A DNA stretch of 64,000 nucleotides from Gadus chalcogrammus. Lineage: Eukaryota > Chordata > Actinopteri > Gadiformes > Gadidae. The notes beneath the pieces were generated by a model that saw nothing but the letters and a program-made list of their open reading frames with translations, was not told the DNA's origin and searched no databases. Below, piece after piece: positions 37,254-48,066 of the stretch (positions within the stretch are counted from its first letter, which is position 1; the number at the start of each line of letters is the position of its first letter). The position numbers were made by a program, and so were the translations under genes. The DNA lies in NCBI RefSeq assembly GCF_026213295.1, contig NC_079417.1:1846672-1910671 (forward strand), in the 5' to 3' direction.

Positions 37254-37461
37254 CGCCAGAACAGTAGGTGGAGTAATATGTGGAGGAAAGTTTTTCGTTG
37301 AAGACGACCTCGAGAATGACGTCTTTGTCTGTGGGAGTCGTTGGTTTGTTTATGTGCCAGATCGTGTTCTCCCCATAACAGTGAATGATGGCAACAGACA
37401 GAGGAACAGGGGTGATGAAGTTGAAGTTGATCATTGGGGTTGTATAAATGTGCATATCTCT
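37254..37461 (-). CDS. Unrecognised exon-like segment next to the gap
   Basis: A 208-nt minus-strand open segment between an acceptor-like TTTAAAATGTAG and a donor GGCG|GTAA at the very edge of the gap. It encodes a soluble-looking stretch (INFNFITPVPLSVAIIHC, then TIWHINKP and DKDVILEVVF) with no membrane helix. It does not look like any MARVEL exon, so it may belong to another gene or to a misjoined contig. I do not recognise the family. Confidence 0.3.
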
Positions 37462-37589
37462 CTACATTTTAAAACGACATAATGTGTTGGCAGCAAAGTT
37501 AACTTCACTTCAGGTTAATGCTTTTGTATATGAGCCTGCCGGGTGATACTCCAGACAGGAAGTAGTAACCAGACCAGCAAACCAATCAC

Positions 37590-37775
37590 AGCCTTGCAGG
37601 CTGGGCGGCTCGCGTAAAAGCTTACGTAAAAAATGACGCAAGTCTAGAAAAATCGCCCGACGCACGCAAGACGTGAGAAGTCGCGCAAGGGGGGCGCAAG
37701 GGCGCGCAAGGGCCTCTTGCGCTTGCGCTTACGCTTACGTAACCGAGCATAAACCAGCCTTAAATCGGCCTGACT
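37590..37775. repeat. CGCAAG/GCGCAAGGG-rich segment, possible MITE end
   Basis: Dense repeats of GCGCAAG and TTACGTAA. Read inverted it starts AAGGCTGGTTTATGCTCGG, which from memory resembles the end of a common fish DNA transposon. The partner end was not identified. Confidence 0.35.
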
Positions 37776-38324
37776 CTGAAAAGCAGTGCCAACATTTAAT
37801 TTTTTTTTTAACCATTCAGCAAAATGAAGGCAGCTGGCTGATTATCATTTAGGGGGCCACTCAATGACATGCAGAAGCGTCATCAACACGCCCACAGAAG
37901 TGGTGTGAGAAATACTGACTTTCTACTCCTCATTCACATAAGGTACATTTCTACTTAATGTAAGTAGAGAATACTATGCATGCAAATCAATTATTAAAAA
38001 GCTTTTACTGTTATTCAGCGCTGAAAAGTGCATTGACATTTTAAAATGCAAGGCAACTACTACTGGTTAGTTGAAAATAATAATAATCATCATTGAGATT
38101 AAACGTCTCTTCCAGTGTCCTGGCCAAGACAGGCAGCAGACAGTAGCCTACAGTCACACATAGCAAACAGTCAGCAGGGGGGAAGGGGGACACACGATAT
38201 GATTTGTCAGCTGGGCATTGGAATTCATTTTGTGTCCATATCAATATCGCAAGACATGTCGGGAGGCTCAAGGAGCAGAGTAATATTACATTTGAGCAAC
38301 AAAGTGTCTCAAATGGAGTGTCTC

Positions 38325-38385
38325 AGTGGTTGTTAGCGTCACTAGGACAGGGGGAGGGCTTATTGGCCGATTGTGAAAGGCTACA
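38325..38385 (-). promoter_or_regulatory. Truncated copy of the Siglec-cluster promoter module (H)
   Basis: GACAGGGGGAGGGCTTATTGGCCGATTGTGAAAGGCTACAG-like text, cut off before the ETS-like part. It is a sign of another lost gene copy at the left end of the cluster. Confidence 0.55.
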
Positions 38386-38846
38386 GGAAATGGATTCTAT
38401 CTGCCCAATGTAGATGACAACGAAAAGTTTGTTGAGGCATTTTATTTATTTTACGTCTATGTTTTTTTAAAGAATATTATTTTGACAACATATTCTAAAA
38501 TATAAATGCTTTTTTATTTATTTATTAAGATAGGAATATTTTCCACAGCTGTATCGCATCGAAAATACACTGCATGCTCAAAATAAGGTATTAAATAAAC
38601 TTTTATAGTTTAATAGCCTACTTGAAAGGTCTAATACAGTTCCCAAAAAGCTTGTTCTATGTCTAAATTGGGTTATGCATACCTATAATACCTGTATTTT
38701 TATACAGACGCTTCACAAAAAGACTTTCGTTCAATTCTATCTGACTTCTGCTATCTTAATAATAGTATTCGGGGAAGAGAGGACTTTGACACACATGGCA
38801 GCAGACAAAGTTCCTGCTGAGTTCCAGTGAATTCTACTTCCCCTTT

Positions 38847-39087
38847 CTTATATAAGCTCCACAGTGGTGAGGGTAATTATTATTATTATTTTTCTTAACC
38901 TTTATTTAACCAGGAGAAAAACCTATTGAGATTAAAAATCTCTTTTTCAAAGGTGACCTCGTCAAAGCAGGCAGGAGCATGCTGCCTGCTTTGGCCAGGT
39001 CACCTTTGAAAAAGGGTTTTCTCCTGGTTAAATAAAGGTTAAAAAATTAAATAATAATCACCCTCACCACTGTAGAGCTAATATAAG
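38847..39087. repeat. 241-bp near-perfect inverted repeat
   Basis: The left arm starts CTTATATAAGCTCCACAGTG and the right arm ends with its near-exact inverse. The middle contains AACCTTTATTTAACCAGGAG and its inverse, plus a central CAAAGCAGGCAG/CTGCCTGCTTTG stem. The outer 27 bp of the left arm also occur at 54493-54520 and 62932-62957, so the right arm is a new inverted copy of host sequence. Confidence 0.85.
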
Positions 39088-39108
39088 ACCAGGTCTATTG
39101 GTTTGACC

Positions 39109-39132
39109 TGGTTTATTGTGCACAATAAACCA
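39109..39132. repeat. 24-bp perfect palindrome
   Basis: TGGTTTATTGTG is followed directly by its reverse complement, with no loop. It lies just beyond the larger inverted repeat. Confidence 0.85.
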
Positions 39133-39139
39133 CAGTTAC

Positions 39140-39605
39140 AGACAAACAGTTTCAGACAAACACACAGGGACAAAAATTCCAATCGCACTAAAATAAAGCA
39201 AATCAATTCACACTGCATCAATCTTAAAAGATCCATTTCTGCAACCAGGAAACAAAAACCTATTCAAATCTTATCTTAGAGAGTCTAGCTCAATTTCCTT
39301 TATTTTCATCTTAAAAGCATTTAACGAAATGAATTCAACAAGTCCTAGGTCTTTCTGCAGCGTATTCCACACAGTGAGGGCAGAGTATACAAAAGCCTTT
39401 TTACCCTGTTCTGTCCGCATATTGGGGACAAATAGCAACACCAAGTCCTCTGAACGTAAAAAGTGTGGACCAGCACTTTTCCGCATGATAAGGGAGCATA
39501 AATAGCTAGGTAGCACACCAAGTTTTGCCTTATAAATATATATGCAGTCGTGACTGAGCCTACGAGTGGACAAAGCAGGCCATCCTACCCGAGAGGACAA
39601 CTGGC
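39140..39605 (-). mobile_element. Non-LTR retrotransposon 3' fragment (reverse-transcriptase C terminus)
   Basis: The minus-strand frame 39600-39271 (109 codons) reads IYKAKLGVLPSYLCSLI, then RSEDLVLLFVPNMRTEQGKK, then AFVYSALTVWNTLQKDL. This is the order seen at the C terminus of fish LINE ORF2 proteins (YKALHGLAPSYL..., R-F-x-AP-x-LWN-LP). The polymerase core is absent. Together with the inverted repeat to its left it forms an insertion absent from the paralogous units at 54.5 kb and 62.9 kb. Confidence 0.7.
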
Positions 39606-39663
39606 AGTGGTGAGTCCGAGCCTTACAGTTTGGAATGAATCTCAGGGATGAATGGTACGCCTA

Positions 39664-40178
39664 TTATTATCTGACCCCCATTAACTTTATCAGTATTTAA
39701 AATGGCTTCACTTTAACACAGGAACGACCGATGATAAGAACATGACAGACCTTATTGTAAGCCTACGTGGATTAAGTAAGACTGTAAAGATATGATTGCA
39801 TAAATACTGTAAGCTAACAGAAGAAAAGGCTCATGAAAGATTGAGCGGCCTTGCCATCAAGAAACTAAGTTGAGAAGTATTTTTTTTAAACGTAGCCTAG
39901 TCATCAGGAGCAGAATGGAGAAGAACCAGTCTTTACAAACCTCACCGTTATTCAGACAACCTCGAGTATATTCAGAATAAACAACAACATACGATAAAGA
40001 AAGAAAACTCAAATGCATAAAACACTGAAATCATCAGAAATGTTACAAGCAGAAATAGAAACTGAAAAGAACAAGACTCAACCAATAAGTCTGTGACAGA
40101 CAACAGACATGATGACGTTAGTGTTCCCTTATCTCGTCATCACTGGAGGAGGAAGAGGAGTCGCTGCTTGAGTTTGGT
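39664..40178. repeat. 3' flank module of the Siglec-like genes
   Basis: Repeated downstream of the last ITIM exon at 54530-54809 (shortened) and 62955-63473. Shared landmarks are CCCCATTAACTTTATCAG, AAACTCAAATGCATAAAACA and CTGTGACAGACAACAGACATG. It probably includes the 3' UTR; the GAGGAGGAAGAGGAGTCGC tract just after the stop is kept in all three copies. Confidence 0.75.
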
Positions 40179-41239
40179 TCAGCGAACGACCTCGCTGTAG
40201 ACGATCTCATGTTCCGGTCCAGGGGCTGACCTGTCACCCAGAAGCAGACCAGCAAACCTCAGATTCCCTTCATCATTTCACGAGTAGGCTTTAGGTGCCA
40301 CAGAACTAGTGAACTAGTTGAACTGTTTTGTTTAAAACATCTTACCATGTCTACTTTGATCTCAACATAGTCATCTATGCCATTTTGACACTCAAATAAT
40401 AAAAACTTATTTTGAAAAACATCTGAATTCCAGTTCAGGTGCTCTTGAATGCCAGGGTGAAGGTGCGTAGGTGGGTGCGTGCGTGCGTATGTGTGCGTGT
40501 GTTGATTTGCAGAGCTTCGTTTGGGAGGTGGTTCATGTTGCTGGTTGTGTCCGTATCAGCATAACGCTGCGGTCTCGGCCGCATCGCATGCACAAAATCC
40601 CCCCCTATCACACTCTTAAGCTAAGATCTGTCCCCTATTAAAAAAAGCTGCCGTGGGTCGTAACCATGGGGATAACACCTCCCTCTCCTTCCTAGAACTC
40701 AAAACAACTCATGTCATGAATTATTTGAATTCTCCTAGCGTTTAAACTTCATACAGGGTGTTTAAAACCACTTTACTGTCCACACGCTAAACGCTCTTTG
40801 GCAGATTTGATACAACCAAGTCATTTTTTTAAACGCTATTGTACCGGAGGTAAAGCCAGGGGAGACGATGGTTTGATCGCCCGGACCGTTATCGTCCGTT
40901 AAGCTTTAGAAACGTTTCATTAGGAATGTTTAAATGGAGTAAGTGTTGGCACCGGTTTCATCAATGAACAAGTACTGATCTGTTTCACTGATAAAAGATG
41001 ACATCATCGCGTCATTTTAGTGATGAACAATTACATCGCTACCCTCTTCTTCAACGTCAGAAGGTTACATCGTAACAGGAGACGTTACCTCGAGGAATTG
41101 CGTTTGAAGTGGATGGTTGAATAGCTGACTTCCTCTGAAGCTCCCACCGCTTCCTGTTTACAGTCCACCTCCTAGACAGACAGACAGGTGGTCAGACAGA
41201 CACACTCACACAAACACGTGTGTCCATCCATTAACCCAG

Positions 41240-41329
<90 letters not shown>

Positions 41330-44129
41330 AAGTACACGCTTTTAGTTGAAAGTGACAGGAAGTACTCACCTGTTTTTGAATCACCTCTGATGGCTTTTTT
41401 TGTGCACGTCTCCTATTTAATAATACAAAATGAGATTACAGATATGTCCAATAATACAACACCATTAAACTACCAAAGTTACCTTTCAGATTAGAGATTT
41501 CAGTTGGATAACCATGGATTATATTGAGGTTAGTCTCCAAGGGCAATAATGCCTTTCAAACATTATCATCTACATTATCAGCATCAAGATTAAAGTGGAC
41601 ATTTCGAAGATTATGTTCTCTTTGGCGACACCTATGGTGATAAATTGTAATTGCAATCTCTACCGGTGAGCTCCACAGTGAGCTCCGTCCACTGCCCCAA
41701 GTTGAACAGACATTTATATCAACGCAAATCTTAGCGATAAATACTTTAATCTTTCAAAAAATGTCATCTCACAGATCATCCCCCACGTCCTTTTTTGACC
41801 TCTTCTCAGATTTGATTTGAGTACCTTTTAGCGAAGACCAGCCCAGCCAGGAGGAAAAGGAACACAGCCAACAGCACCGACACCACCGGCACTGTCACGC
41901 GCCAGTCACTGCCACACTTGTTCCTTCCTGTAAAACAACGCATTTATGTCAGAAACAATTAGATTAGTTTAGATCACTTTGTTATTAACAGTAGGATAGC
42001 ATTATATAACGTGTTAGATACAGCTCGATTAGATTAGTTGACATAATTTCAGAAACAATTACTTTAGATTACCTTATTTGAGATACAATTAAATTCAATT
42101 AGATAATGTTAGACTATAATTGACTATTAGATTAGATAATGTCAGACTATAAGAGACTATATTAGATTAAATAATGTCAGACTATAATATACCATGTTAG
42201 ATGAGATAATGTTAGACTGTCTATAATAGACTTTATTAGATAAAATAATGTCAAACTATAATAGACTATATTAGATTAGATTATGTCAGACTATAATAGA
42301 CTTTATTAGATAAGATAATGTCAAACTATAATATACTATATTAGATTAGATTATGTCAGACTATAATAGACTTTATTAGATAAAATAATGTCAAACTATA
42401 ATAGACTATATTAGATTAGATTATGTCAGACTATAATAGACTTTATTACATTAGATAATGTCAGACTATACTACACTATATTACATTAGATGAGGGACCA
42501 CCCTCATGACATTAGTGAACACAGAGGGGCTCACCTTCATCTTCCAACACGACCAGACTCCAAGGCGCAGAGGTGGTCTTCTGCCCACTGGAGTCCAGAG
42601 AGCAGGTGTAATTCCCTGCGTCGTCATTGGTCAGACAGCTGAGGTGGAGGGCGGGGCCTGTCTCTGATAGGGTGTGGCCATTTCTGTACCAGTGGACGTC
42701 CAATTGGTGGAAGGAGCAGGCTGAGGTACAGGTGAGTGTGACCTGACCGCCCTCTTTCAGCACATGGTCAGTGACGGAGCTTCTGACCTTCAAATCCTCT
42801 CCATCTGTTGAAGACACAGTGAGACGGACGTTCTTTACAACTGGACAGATTGACAGCATATACCCTTCAGTGGAAGTGGTCATCACTTATCATTGACTAT
42901 TTACCACTGTCGGTTTGCAGATACAAGGAATCATAAAATGCATATGACCCAAAGCGTCTTCCAGGACATCCAGAAACATCTCATGAGGAGCAGGTGGGTG
43001 AGGACATCTTGCTCAAGGTTGACTACAGGAAGCTACTAATCCCTCCCCAATGAGAACCAAGTCTAGTCTCTTCCTATAGTCCTATTATAATGGGACAGTA
43101 GTAGAGGTAACACCGACCCTAGTAACAGTACTAGATGTAAAACTAACTAGTAACAGTACTAGAAGTAACACTTACCAGTGACGTTGACTCTGACTCCTTT
43201 CTGTCCGGTGTACCCTCCGCCGTTGGTCTCGAAGCGGAAGCGGTACGTTGCAGCGTCCCGTTTCACCGTCTTGATGATCTTTAAGGTGCAGTTCCTGACG
43301 AGGTCCCCCAGGTACAGGAACCTGCTGTCGGCCCGGACGTTGCTGCTGTCGTACACGTTGGGCGTGGGGCCTTGGCAGATCTGGTGCTTGGGGCACCAGA
43401 CCACCCGCTCCACCCGGTCCACCACCGCGCCGGTCTCTTTGTGCACCTTGGGGTGGGTGAAGCTGCAGGGGATGGTGGCGGTGGAGCCCTCCACCACGCA
43501 GAAGGAGTCAGGGTACTCCACGTGCCAGTCAGGGTCCGCCCCCAGCGGCCCTGGAGGAAGCAGACAGTCGGGGTCACAACAGGGAGCCCGGTTCTAAGGG
43601 AGGGTCTCACATGAGGTCATGCTCTCTCCAAGTTGAGCTTTTCACCGTCATGGTGAGAATGAGAGCGACTGGTTGATGGTGAAGACGCTCTGAGAAGGTC
43701 AGGGTGGGACGTTGATATTGAAATGTGTTTGGTTTTATATCATATATATAACATTTGATATCATATCATAAAGTATAATAAATTAGGAAATCGTGTCAAA
43801 TTTCACACTTAATACATCAAGTTGTTATTTTATTTATGAACGCTCTTTTGGTGAGGCCCGTTAAGAAAACAATGCATTATCATTATCATCACTGCTATTA
43901 TTATTATGGTAACATATGGAACGATAAACTGATCAAAGTCTCCTTCTTTGTTCGTGTCTAGTGTTAGAGTTGAGGTTCCATCAGGCTCTAAAAAGAGCTC
44001 TAGGTTGAGCCCACAGGCCAGCTGGATCCAGTTTGTGTACGGACACGTTCCCGGTAGTAAACAGAAGAAGCATTACAGCTTACCAGCTAGCAGCAGGAGC
44101 ACAGAGAGGGTCCATGGATTCATCTTCAT
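40179..44129 (-). CDS. Siglec/CD22-like inhibitory receptor with two ITIMs (gene A)
   Basis: Seven minus-strand exons whose phases all close: 44129-44084, 43550-43176, 42804-42535, 41927-41825, 41412-41370, 41171-41089 and 40230-40179, giving 323 residues. Exon 1 is a signal peptide (MKMNPWTLSVLLLLAG). Exon 2 is a V-set Ig domain (Cys44, Cys103, IPCSFTHP) with Arg121 in TYRFRFE, where siglecs carry the sialic-acid-binding arginine (YFFRxE). Exon 3 is a C2-type domain (Cys166, Trp179, Cys208). Exon 4 is the membrane span, residues about 241-263, then AKRRRAQKK. Exon 6 has ITIM VSYSTI (Tyr296) and exon 7 has ITIM IVYSEV (Tyr318). Phosphorylated ITIMs recruit SHP phosphatases, so an inhibitory role on leukocytes is inferred. 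Fish annotations often call such genes CD22-like or sialoadhesin-like. Ligand binding is not shown by sequence alone. Confidence 0.88.
41238..41330. repeat. (CA)n tract between cytoplasmic exons 5 and 6 of gene A
   Basis: Perfect CA run of about 85 bp inside intron 5. Confidence 0.95.
41985..42490. repeat. Intronic AT-rich minisatellite (GACTATAATAGACTATATTAGAT)
   Basis: Tandem 30-40-bp units of TTAGATTAGATTATGTCAGACTATAATAGACTTTA type fill most of intron 3 of gene A. Related tracts lie at 46065-46565 and 55760-55940, at the equivalent place in the other copies. Confidence 0.85.
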
Positions 44130-44149
44130 CTGCTCCGTAGCTGCCTCTC

Positions 44150-44345
44150 TGTGTCTGGTTATTAACGCCACTTGGACAGGGGGAGGGCTGATTGGCTGAT
44201 TGTGAAAGACTACAGTAATAGTCTTCACATTTAGCTTCCTCCTTTTAGATATTCTCTGCAATAGCCAATAACCTCCCTTCACAATGTTTAAATACCATAT
44301 ATAGCTTCCCTTCTCCCTCTCTCATTGACATGACATCCTATCAGC
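44150..44345 (-). promoter_or_regulatory. Proximal promoter module of gene A
   Basis: Read towards the gene (minus strand): a purine-rich GAGAGAGGGAGAAG start, GATGTGAACTGAGGTTA-like text, AAAAGGAGGAAGC (44235-44247), then CAGCCAATCAGCC about 70 bp upstream of the ATG. The first core resembles a PU.1/ETS site as in myeloid and B-cell promoters, and CCAAT is an NF-Y-type box. No TATA box is seen. The module recurs in the cluster at 46580, 50955, 57465, 59020, 62490 and, truncated, 38325. Confidence 0.6.
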
Positions 44346-45084
44346 AGTTCAGTTTATATTGACCCAGTAGAACGTCCCTATAGTCCCATTATCAATGTGT
44401 TTTATAGAAGTAGTCCCTTTGCTTTGGATTGATCTACAACTTGGTTTTGATCGTAACAAAACATAATTTGTAGTAGAGTTTGACTTTCTATTATTATATT
44501 GAGCAACCGTTATGTCTTTATTTGATTCATCCATCTTAGAGACTAGAAGTTAGGGATGCACGATGGGCCACGATGTACGCGGCCATCATCGGTCACAGGT
44601 GGAGTATCTCCAGTGTATATGGATTATTGATCAGCCATTATTATTAGTCAACATAACAAGATAACGTGAACAATGACCATGTTTAAAGTACATTAACTGG
44701 CAGAATAGGCTGCAACTAAATGTCTTCATGATAATTGTATCTCAGTGACCCCCAGATATTACCCCTCAACAAAGCGTGTGAATTCAAACGCTGACCTATG
44801 AACAAGATATTGTGGATGTTAGTTTACGAATGTTCTCTGAAGACAGGAAATATGAGTGTTGGTGAGCTGCTGAGCTTATCTCACACTATCTCTGGCTCTC
44901 TGCCTGAGTTCATGGGTTGGCCAATGGGCAGAGAGGGGCGGGACTTCTGGTGATAAGGATCAACAGTGACTCTGCTCGGTTATATTTATGCCTTGTGGTT
45001 TGTGTCTTCGTTGGTTGATTCTCTGGTTCTTCTTTTTGTGTTTCCCCATTCTGTGATAGAAACAAAGTTAAGATAAAACTAAAG

Positions 45085-45430
45085 ATGGCCGACCCACTCC
45101 TCTTAAAGATGGCCGACCCGCTCCTCCTAAAGACGGCCGACCCGCTCCTCCTAAAGACGGCCGACCCACTCCTCCTAAAGATGGCCGACCCACTCCTCCT
45201 AAAGATGGCCGACCCACTCCTCTTAAAGATGGCCGACCCACTCCTCCTAAAGATGGCCGACCCACTCCTCTTAAAGATGGCCGCCACACTCCTCCTAAAG
45301 ACGGCCGACCCACTCCTCTTAAAGATGGCCGACCCACTCATCCTAAAGATGGCCGACCCACTCTTAAAGATGGCCGACCCACTCCTCTTAAAGATGGCCG
45401 CCCCACTGTACCTAAAGATGGCCGACTCAC
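45085..45430. repeat. 24-bp minisatellite (AAAGATGGCCGACCCACTCCTCCT)
   Basis: Fourteen or so 24-bp units. Because 24 is a multiple of three, open frames occur on both strands (MADPLLLK repeats on plus). No initiation context or splice structure supports translation. Confidence 0.9.
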
Positions 45431-45899
45431 TCCATCTAGGTGGCTTTCACTGGGCTCTTCAAGACACAGGACACAGGGTGATGAAGTTCAAACCGGTTTA
45501 TTGCGGATGTTGAAGTCCCTGACACATGAAGATGGTGATCAATGCTGCCATCTAGGTGATCTCCTGAGTGTGTGTGGTGACGGCTGGTTTAACCTGTGAG
45601 CATTGACTAGCCAACGCACATCAGGTGTGCAGCCCCACCAGCCCCAGAGTCTCTCAGTCTGACTCAGGCCAGGTGAGGCTGCTGAGACCAGCCGTCAGCC
45701 ACAGCCCACAGGGACGGCAATGGAATTTACTCCAATATGACAAAATAATTATTCTAAAATACAATCACCTTTAACACATTTATTAACATGAACATTTCTA
45801 CTTTAATCTTTTCGCGTACAAATATGTTTTTTTAAATGAATTTTAATGTCTCATATCGACAATTTTATTTTTTGGATTTGATTGGTTTTGTTTGAGCAC
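45431..45899. other. Unique sequence downstream of the orphan TM exon
   Basis: No exon recognised. In gene A the cytoplasmic exons would lie here, but no AGGTGGACTG- or EIVYSEV-coding sequence is present. Confidence 0.5.
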
Positions 45900-45996
45900 C
45901 ATTTAGCGAAGACGACCCCAGCCAGGAGGAGAAGGAGAACCGCCAACACCACGCCCTTCACCACGGCAACCTTCAGGTGGACCGACCTGTGGAATC
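45900..45996 (-). pseudogene. Orphan transmembrane exon of a lost Siglec-like gene (E)
   Basis: Acceptor TTCTCCAG and donor ATG|GTGCTC bracket 97 nt in the same phases as exon 4 of gene A. It encodes FHRSVHLKVAVVKGVV, then LAVLLLLLAGVVFAKW. Neither Ig-domain exons (expected at higher coordinates) nor ITIM exons (lower) are present. Upstream there is only the AT-rich intron tract and then the promoter module, so the Ig and signal exons were deleted as a block. Confidence 0.75.
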
Positions 45997-46064
45997 CTGG
46001 AGAACAACACAAGGGGTTCATCCATGGATGGAGCGGTCATTAGGTAAGACTGTAATAGATAATG

Positions 46065-46565
46065 TTAGGGTATCATAGACTATATCAGATAATTTTAGAC
46101 TATAATAGATGATATTAGACTATCATAGACTATTTAACAATTATTTACCGAAGTGATAGTTAGTAGTATATACTAACTATATGCTAATATAGTTTAGTAT
46201 ATACTACACTTGAACACTCACACAATAAACAAGATAACACTTATTGCCGGCATTATTATTTATTTTTTGAGTTTGAGATCTCAATCATGGGATATTGCCC
46301 AAAACCCAGAGATAGCAAACCAATCAAATTGCGGCAATTTAGGATGTTCACGTGTAGCGTATACTAAATTTGATTAAATAATTTGAGACTATATCAGAAA
46401 ATGTAAGACTATACTAGACTATAGTAGATAATGTTAGACTATATTTGATAATGTATACTAAAATAGATTATATATTACATTAGATAATGTCAGACTATAA
46501 TAGGCTATAATATATAGGATAATGTTATACTATAAGAGAATATATTAGATTAGATAATGTCAGAC
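46065..46565. repeat. AT-rich intronic tract of remnant E
   Basis: Degenerate GACTATATTAGATAATGTTAGA units equivalent to 41985-42490 of gene A. Confidence 0.75.
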
Positions 46566-46574
46566 TTATAGTGT

Positions 46575-46760
46575 CTTGCTATAGCCATCAGTAGGACAGG
46601 GGGAGCTGATTGGCTGATTGTGAAAGGCTACAGCAAAATGTCCTCACACGTAGCTTCCTCCTTTTAGATATTCTCTGCAATAGCCACTAACCTCAGTTCA
46701 CATCGCTTGCAAGTCCATAAATATCTGCACTTCTCCCTCTCTCATTTACATGACACACAA
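46575..46760 (-). promoter_or_regulatory. Promoter module of remnant E
   Basis: Full copy of the module with CCAATCAGC and the AGGAGGAAGC core. It is fused on its downstream side straight to intronic tract, with no signal-peptide exon. Confidence 0.6.
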
Positions 46761-46792
46761 TCAACAATGGAGTAACTATAAAAAACCAAATG

Positions 46793-47800
46793 GGACAAAA
46801 TGAGCTGAGAGAGGTGAAGGGGAGTGAGAGGGAGGGAGAGAGGTGAAGGGGAGTGAGAGGGAGGGAGAGAGGTGAAGGAGTGAGAGGGAGGGAGAGAGGT
46901 GAAGGGGAGTGAGAGGGAGGGAGAGAGGTGAAGGAGAGTGAGAGGGAGGCAGAGAGGTGAAGGAGCGAGAGGGAGGGAGAGAGGTGAAGGGGAGTGAGAG
47001 GGAGGGAGAGAGGTGAAGGGGAGTGAGAGGGAGGGAGAGTGGTGAAGGGGAGTGAGAGGGAGGGGGTGGGAGAGTGGTGAAGGGGAGTGAGAGGGAGGGA
47101 GAGAGGTGAAGGAGTGAGAGGGAGGGAGAGAGGTGAAGGGGAGTGAGAGGGAGGGAGAGAGGTGAAGGGGAGTGAGAGGGAGGGAGAGAGGTGAAGGGGA
47201 GTGAGAGGGAGGGAGAGAGGTGAAGGGGAGTGAGAGGGAGGGAGAGAGGTGAAGGGGAGTGAGAGGGAGGGAGAGAGGTGAAGGGGAGTGAGAGGGAGGG
47301 AGAGAGGTGAAGGGGAGTGAGAGGGAGGGAGGGAGAGGTGAAGGGGAGTGAGAGGGAGGGAGAGAGGTGAAGGGGAGTGAGAGGAGGGAGAGAGGTGAAG
47401 GGGAGTGAGAGGGAGGGAGAGGGTGAAGGGAGAGAGGAGGGGAGGGAGAGAGGTGAAGGGGAGTGAGAGGGAGGGAGAGAGGTGAAGGGGAGTGAGAGGG
47501 AGGGAGAGAGGTGAAGGGGAGTGAGAGGGGGGGAGAGGTGAAGGAGTGAGAGGGAGGGAGAGAGGTGAAGAGAGTGAGAGGGAGGGAGAGAGGTGAAGAG
47601 AGTGAGAGGGAGGGAGAGAGGTGAAGAGAGTGAGAGGGAGGGAGAGAGGTGAAGGAGTAAAAGGGAGGGAGAGAGGTGAAGGGGAGTGAGAGGGAGGGAG
47701 AGAGGGGAGGAGAGTGAGAGGTGAAGGAGTGAGAGGGAGGGAGAGAGGTGAAGGAGTGAAAGGGAGGGAGAGGTGAAGGAGTGAGAGGGAGGGAGAAAAT
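46793..47800. repeat. Polypurine minisatellite, 29-bp unit, array 1
   Basis: About 1 kb of GAGAGGTGAA/GGGGAGTGAG/AGGGAGGGA units (29 bp), with 25- and 23-bp variants, almost free of pyrimidines except the T of GTGA. Such mirror-like GA tracts can form triplex (H-) DNA. The 380-codon minus-strand frame of Ser/Pro/Leu repeats is an artefact. Confidence 0.92.
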
Positions 47801-48066
47801 AGAAGACAGAGAGTTAATATTAATAGACCATAAGTGGGTGGACATTGTGCTGAAACCAGTCTTCAGGAAACAGTTTAGACGCAAAGACTGAGAGCAGGAA
47901 GTGAACCACAGGTGCGTGTGTGTGTGTTCTTAAATATGTATGTGTATGTCTGTATTTTGTATAGTGTGTGCGTGTGTGCGTCTGTGTGAATGTGTGCCTG
48001 ATCGATGTCTGTCAATTTGTTTGCGTTAATCACACTGATAGTGTGTGTTCTTGGCACTGGGTATCC
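47801..48066. repeat. Array-flank module (copy 1), split by a LINE
   Basis: Begins GAGAGTTAATATTAATAGACC and matches 58618-58907 and 59995-60190. It includes CTTCAGGAAACAGTT and a GTGTGTGTTC stretch. It breaks at 48066, where the LINE tail begins. Confidence 0.8.

Noticed and set aside
44546..44660. TAGGGATGCACGAT resembling a hAT end
   Set aside because: Only one possible end, no partner inverted repeat and no octamer duplication found, so not listed as an element.
45085..45513. MADPLLLK octapeptide repeat protein (plus) and SGSAIFRR-type repeat (minus)
   Set aside because: A 24-bp tandem unit keeps frames open on both strands; nothing else supports a gene.
46742..47884. 380-codon minus-strand open frame rich in Ser/Pro/Leu
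   Set aside because: Produced entirely by the polypurine minisatellite; no start context, splice sites or non-repeat protein content.
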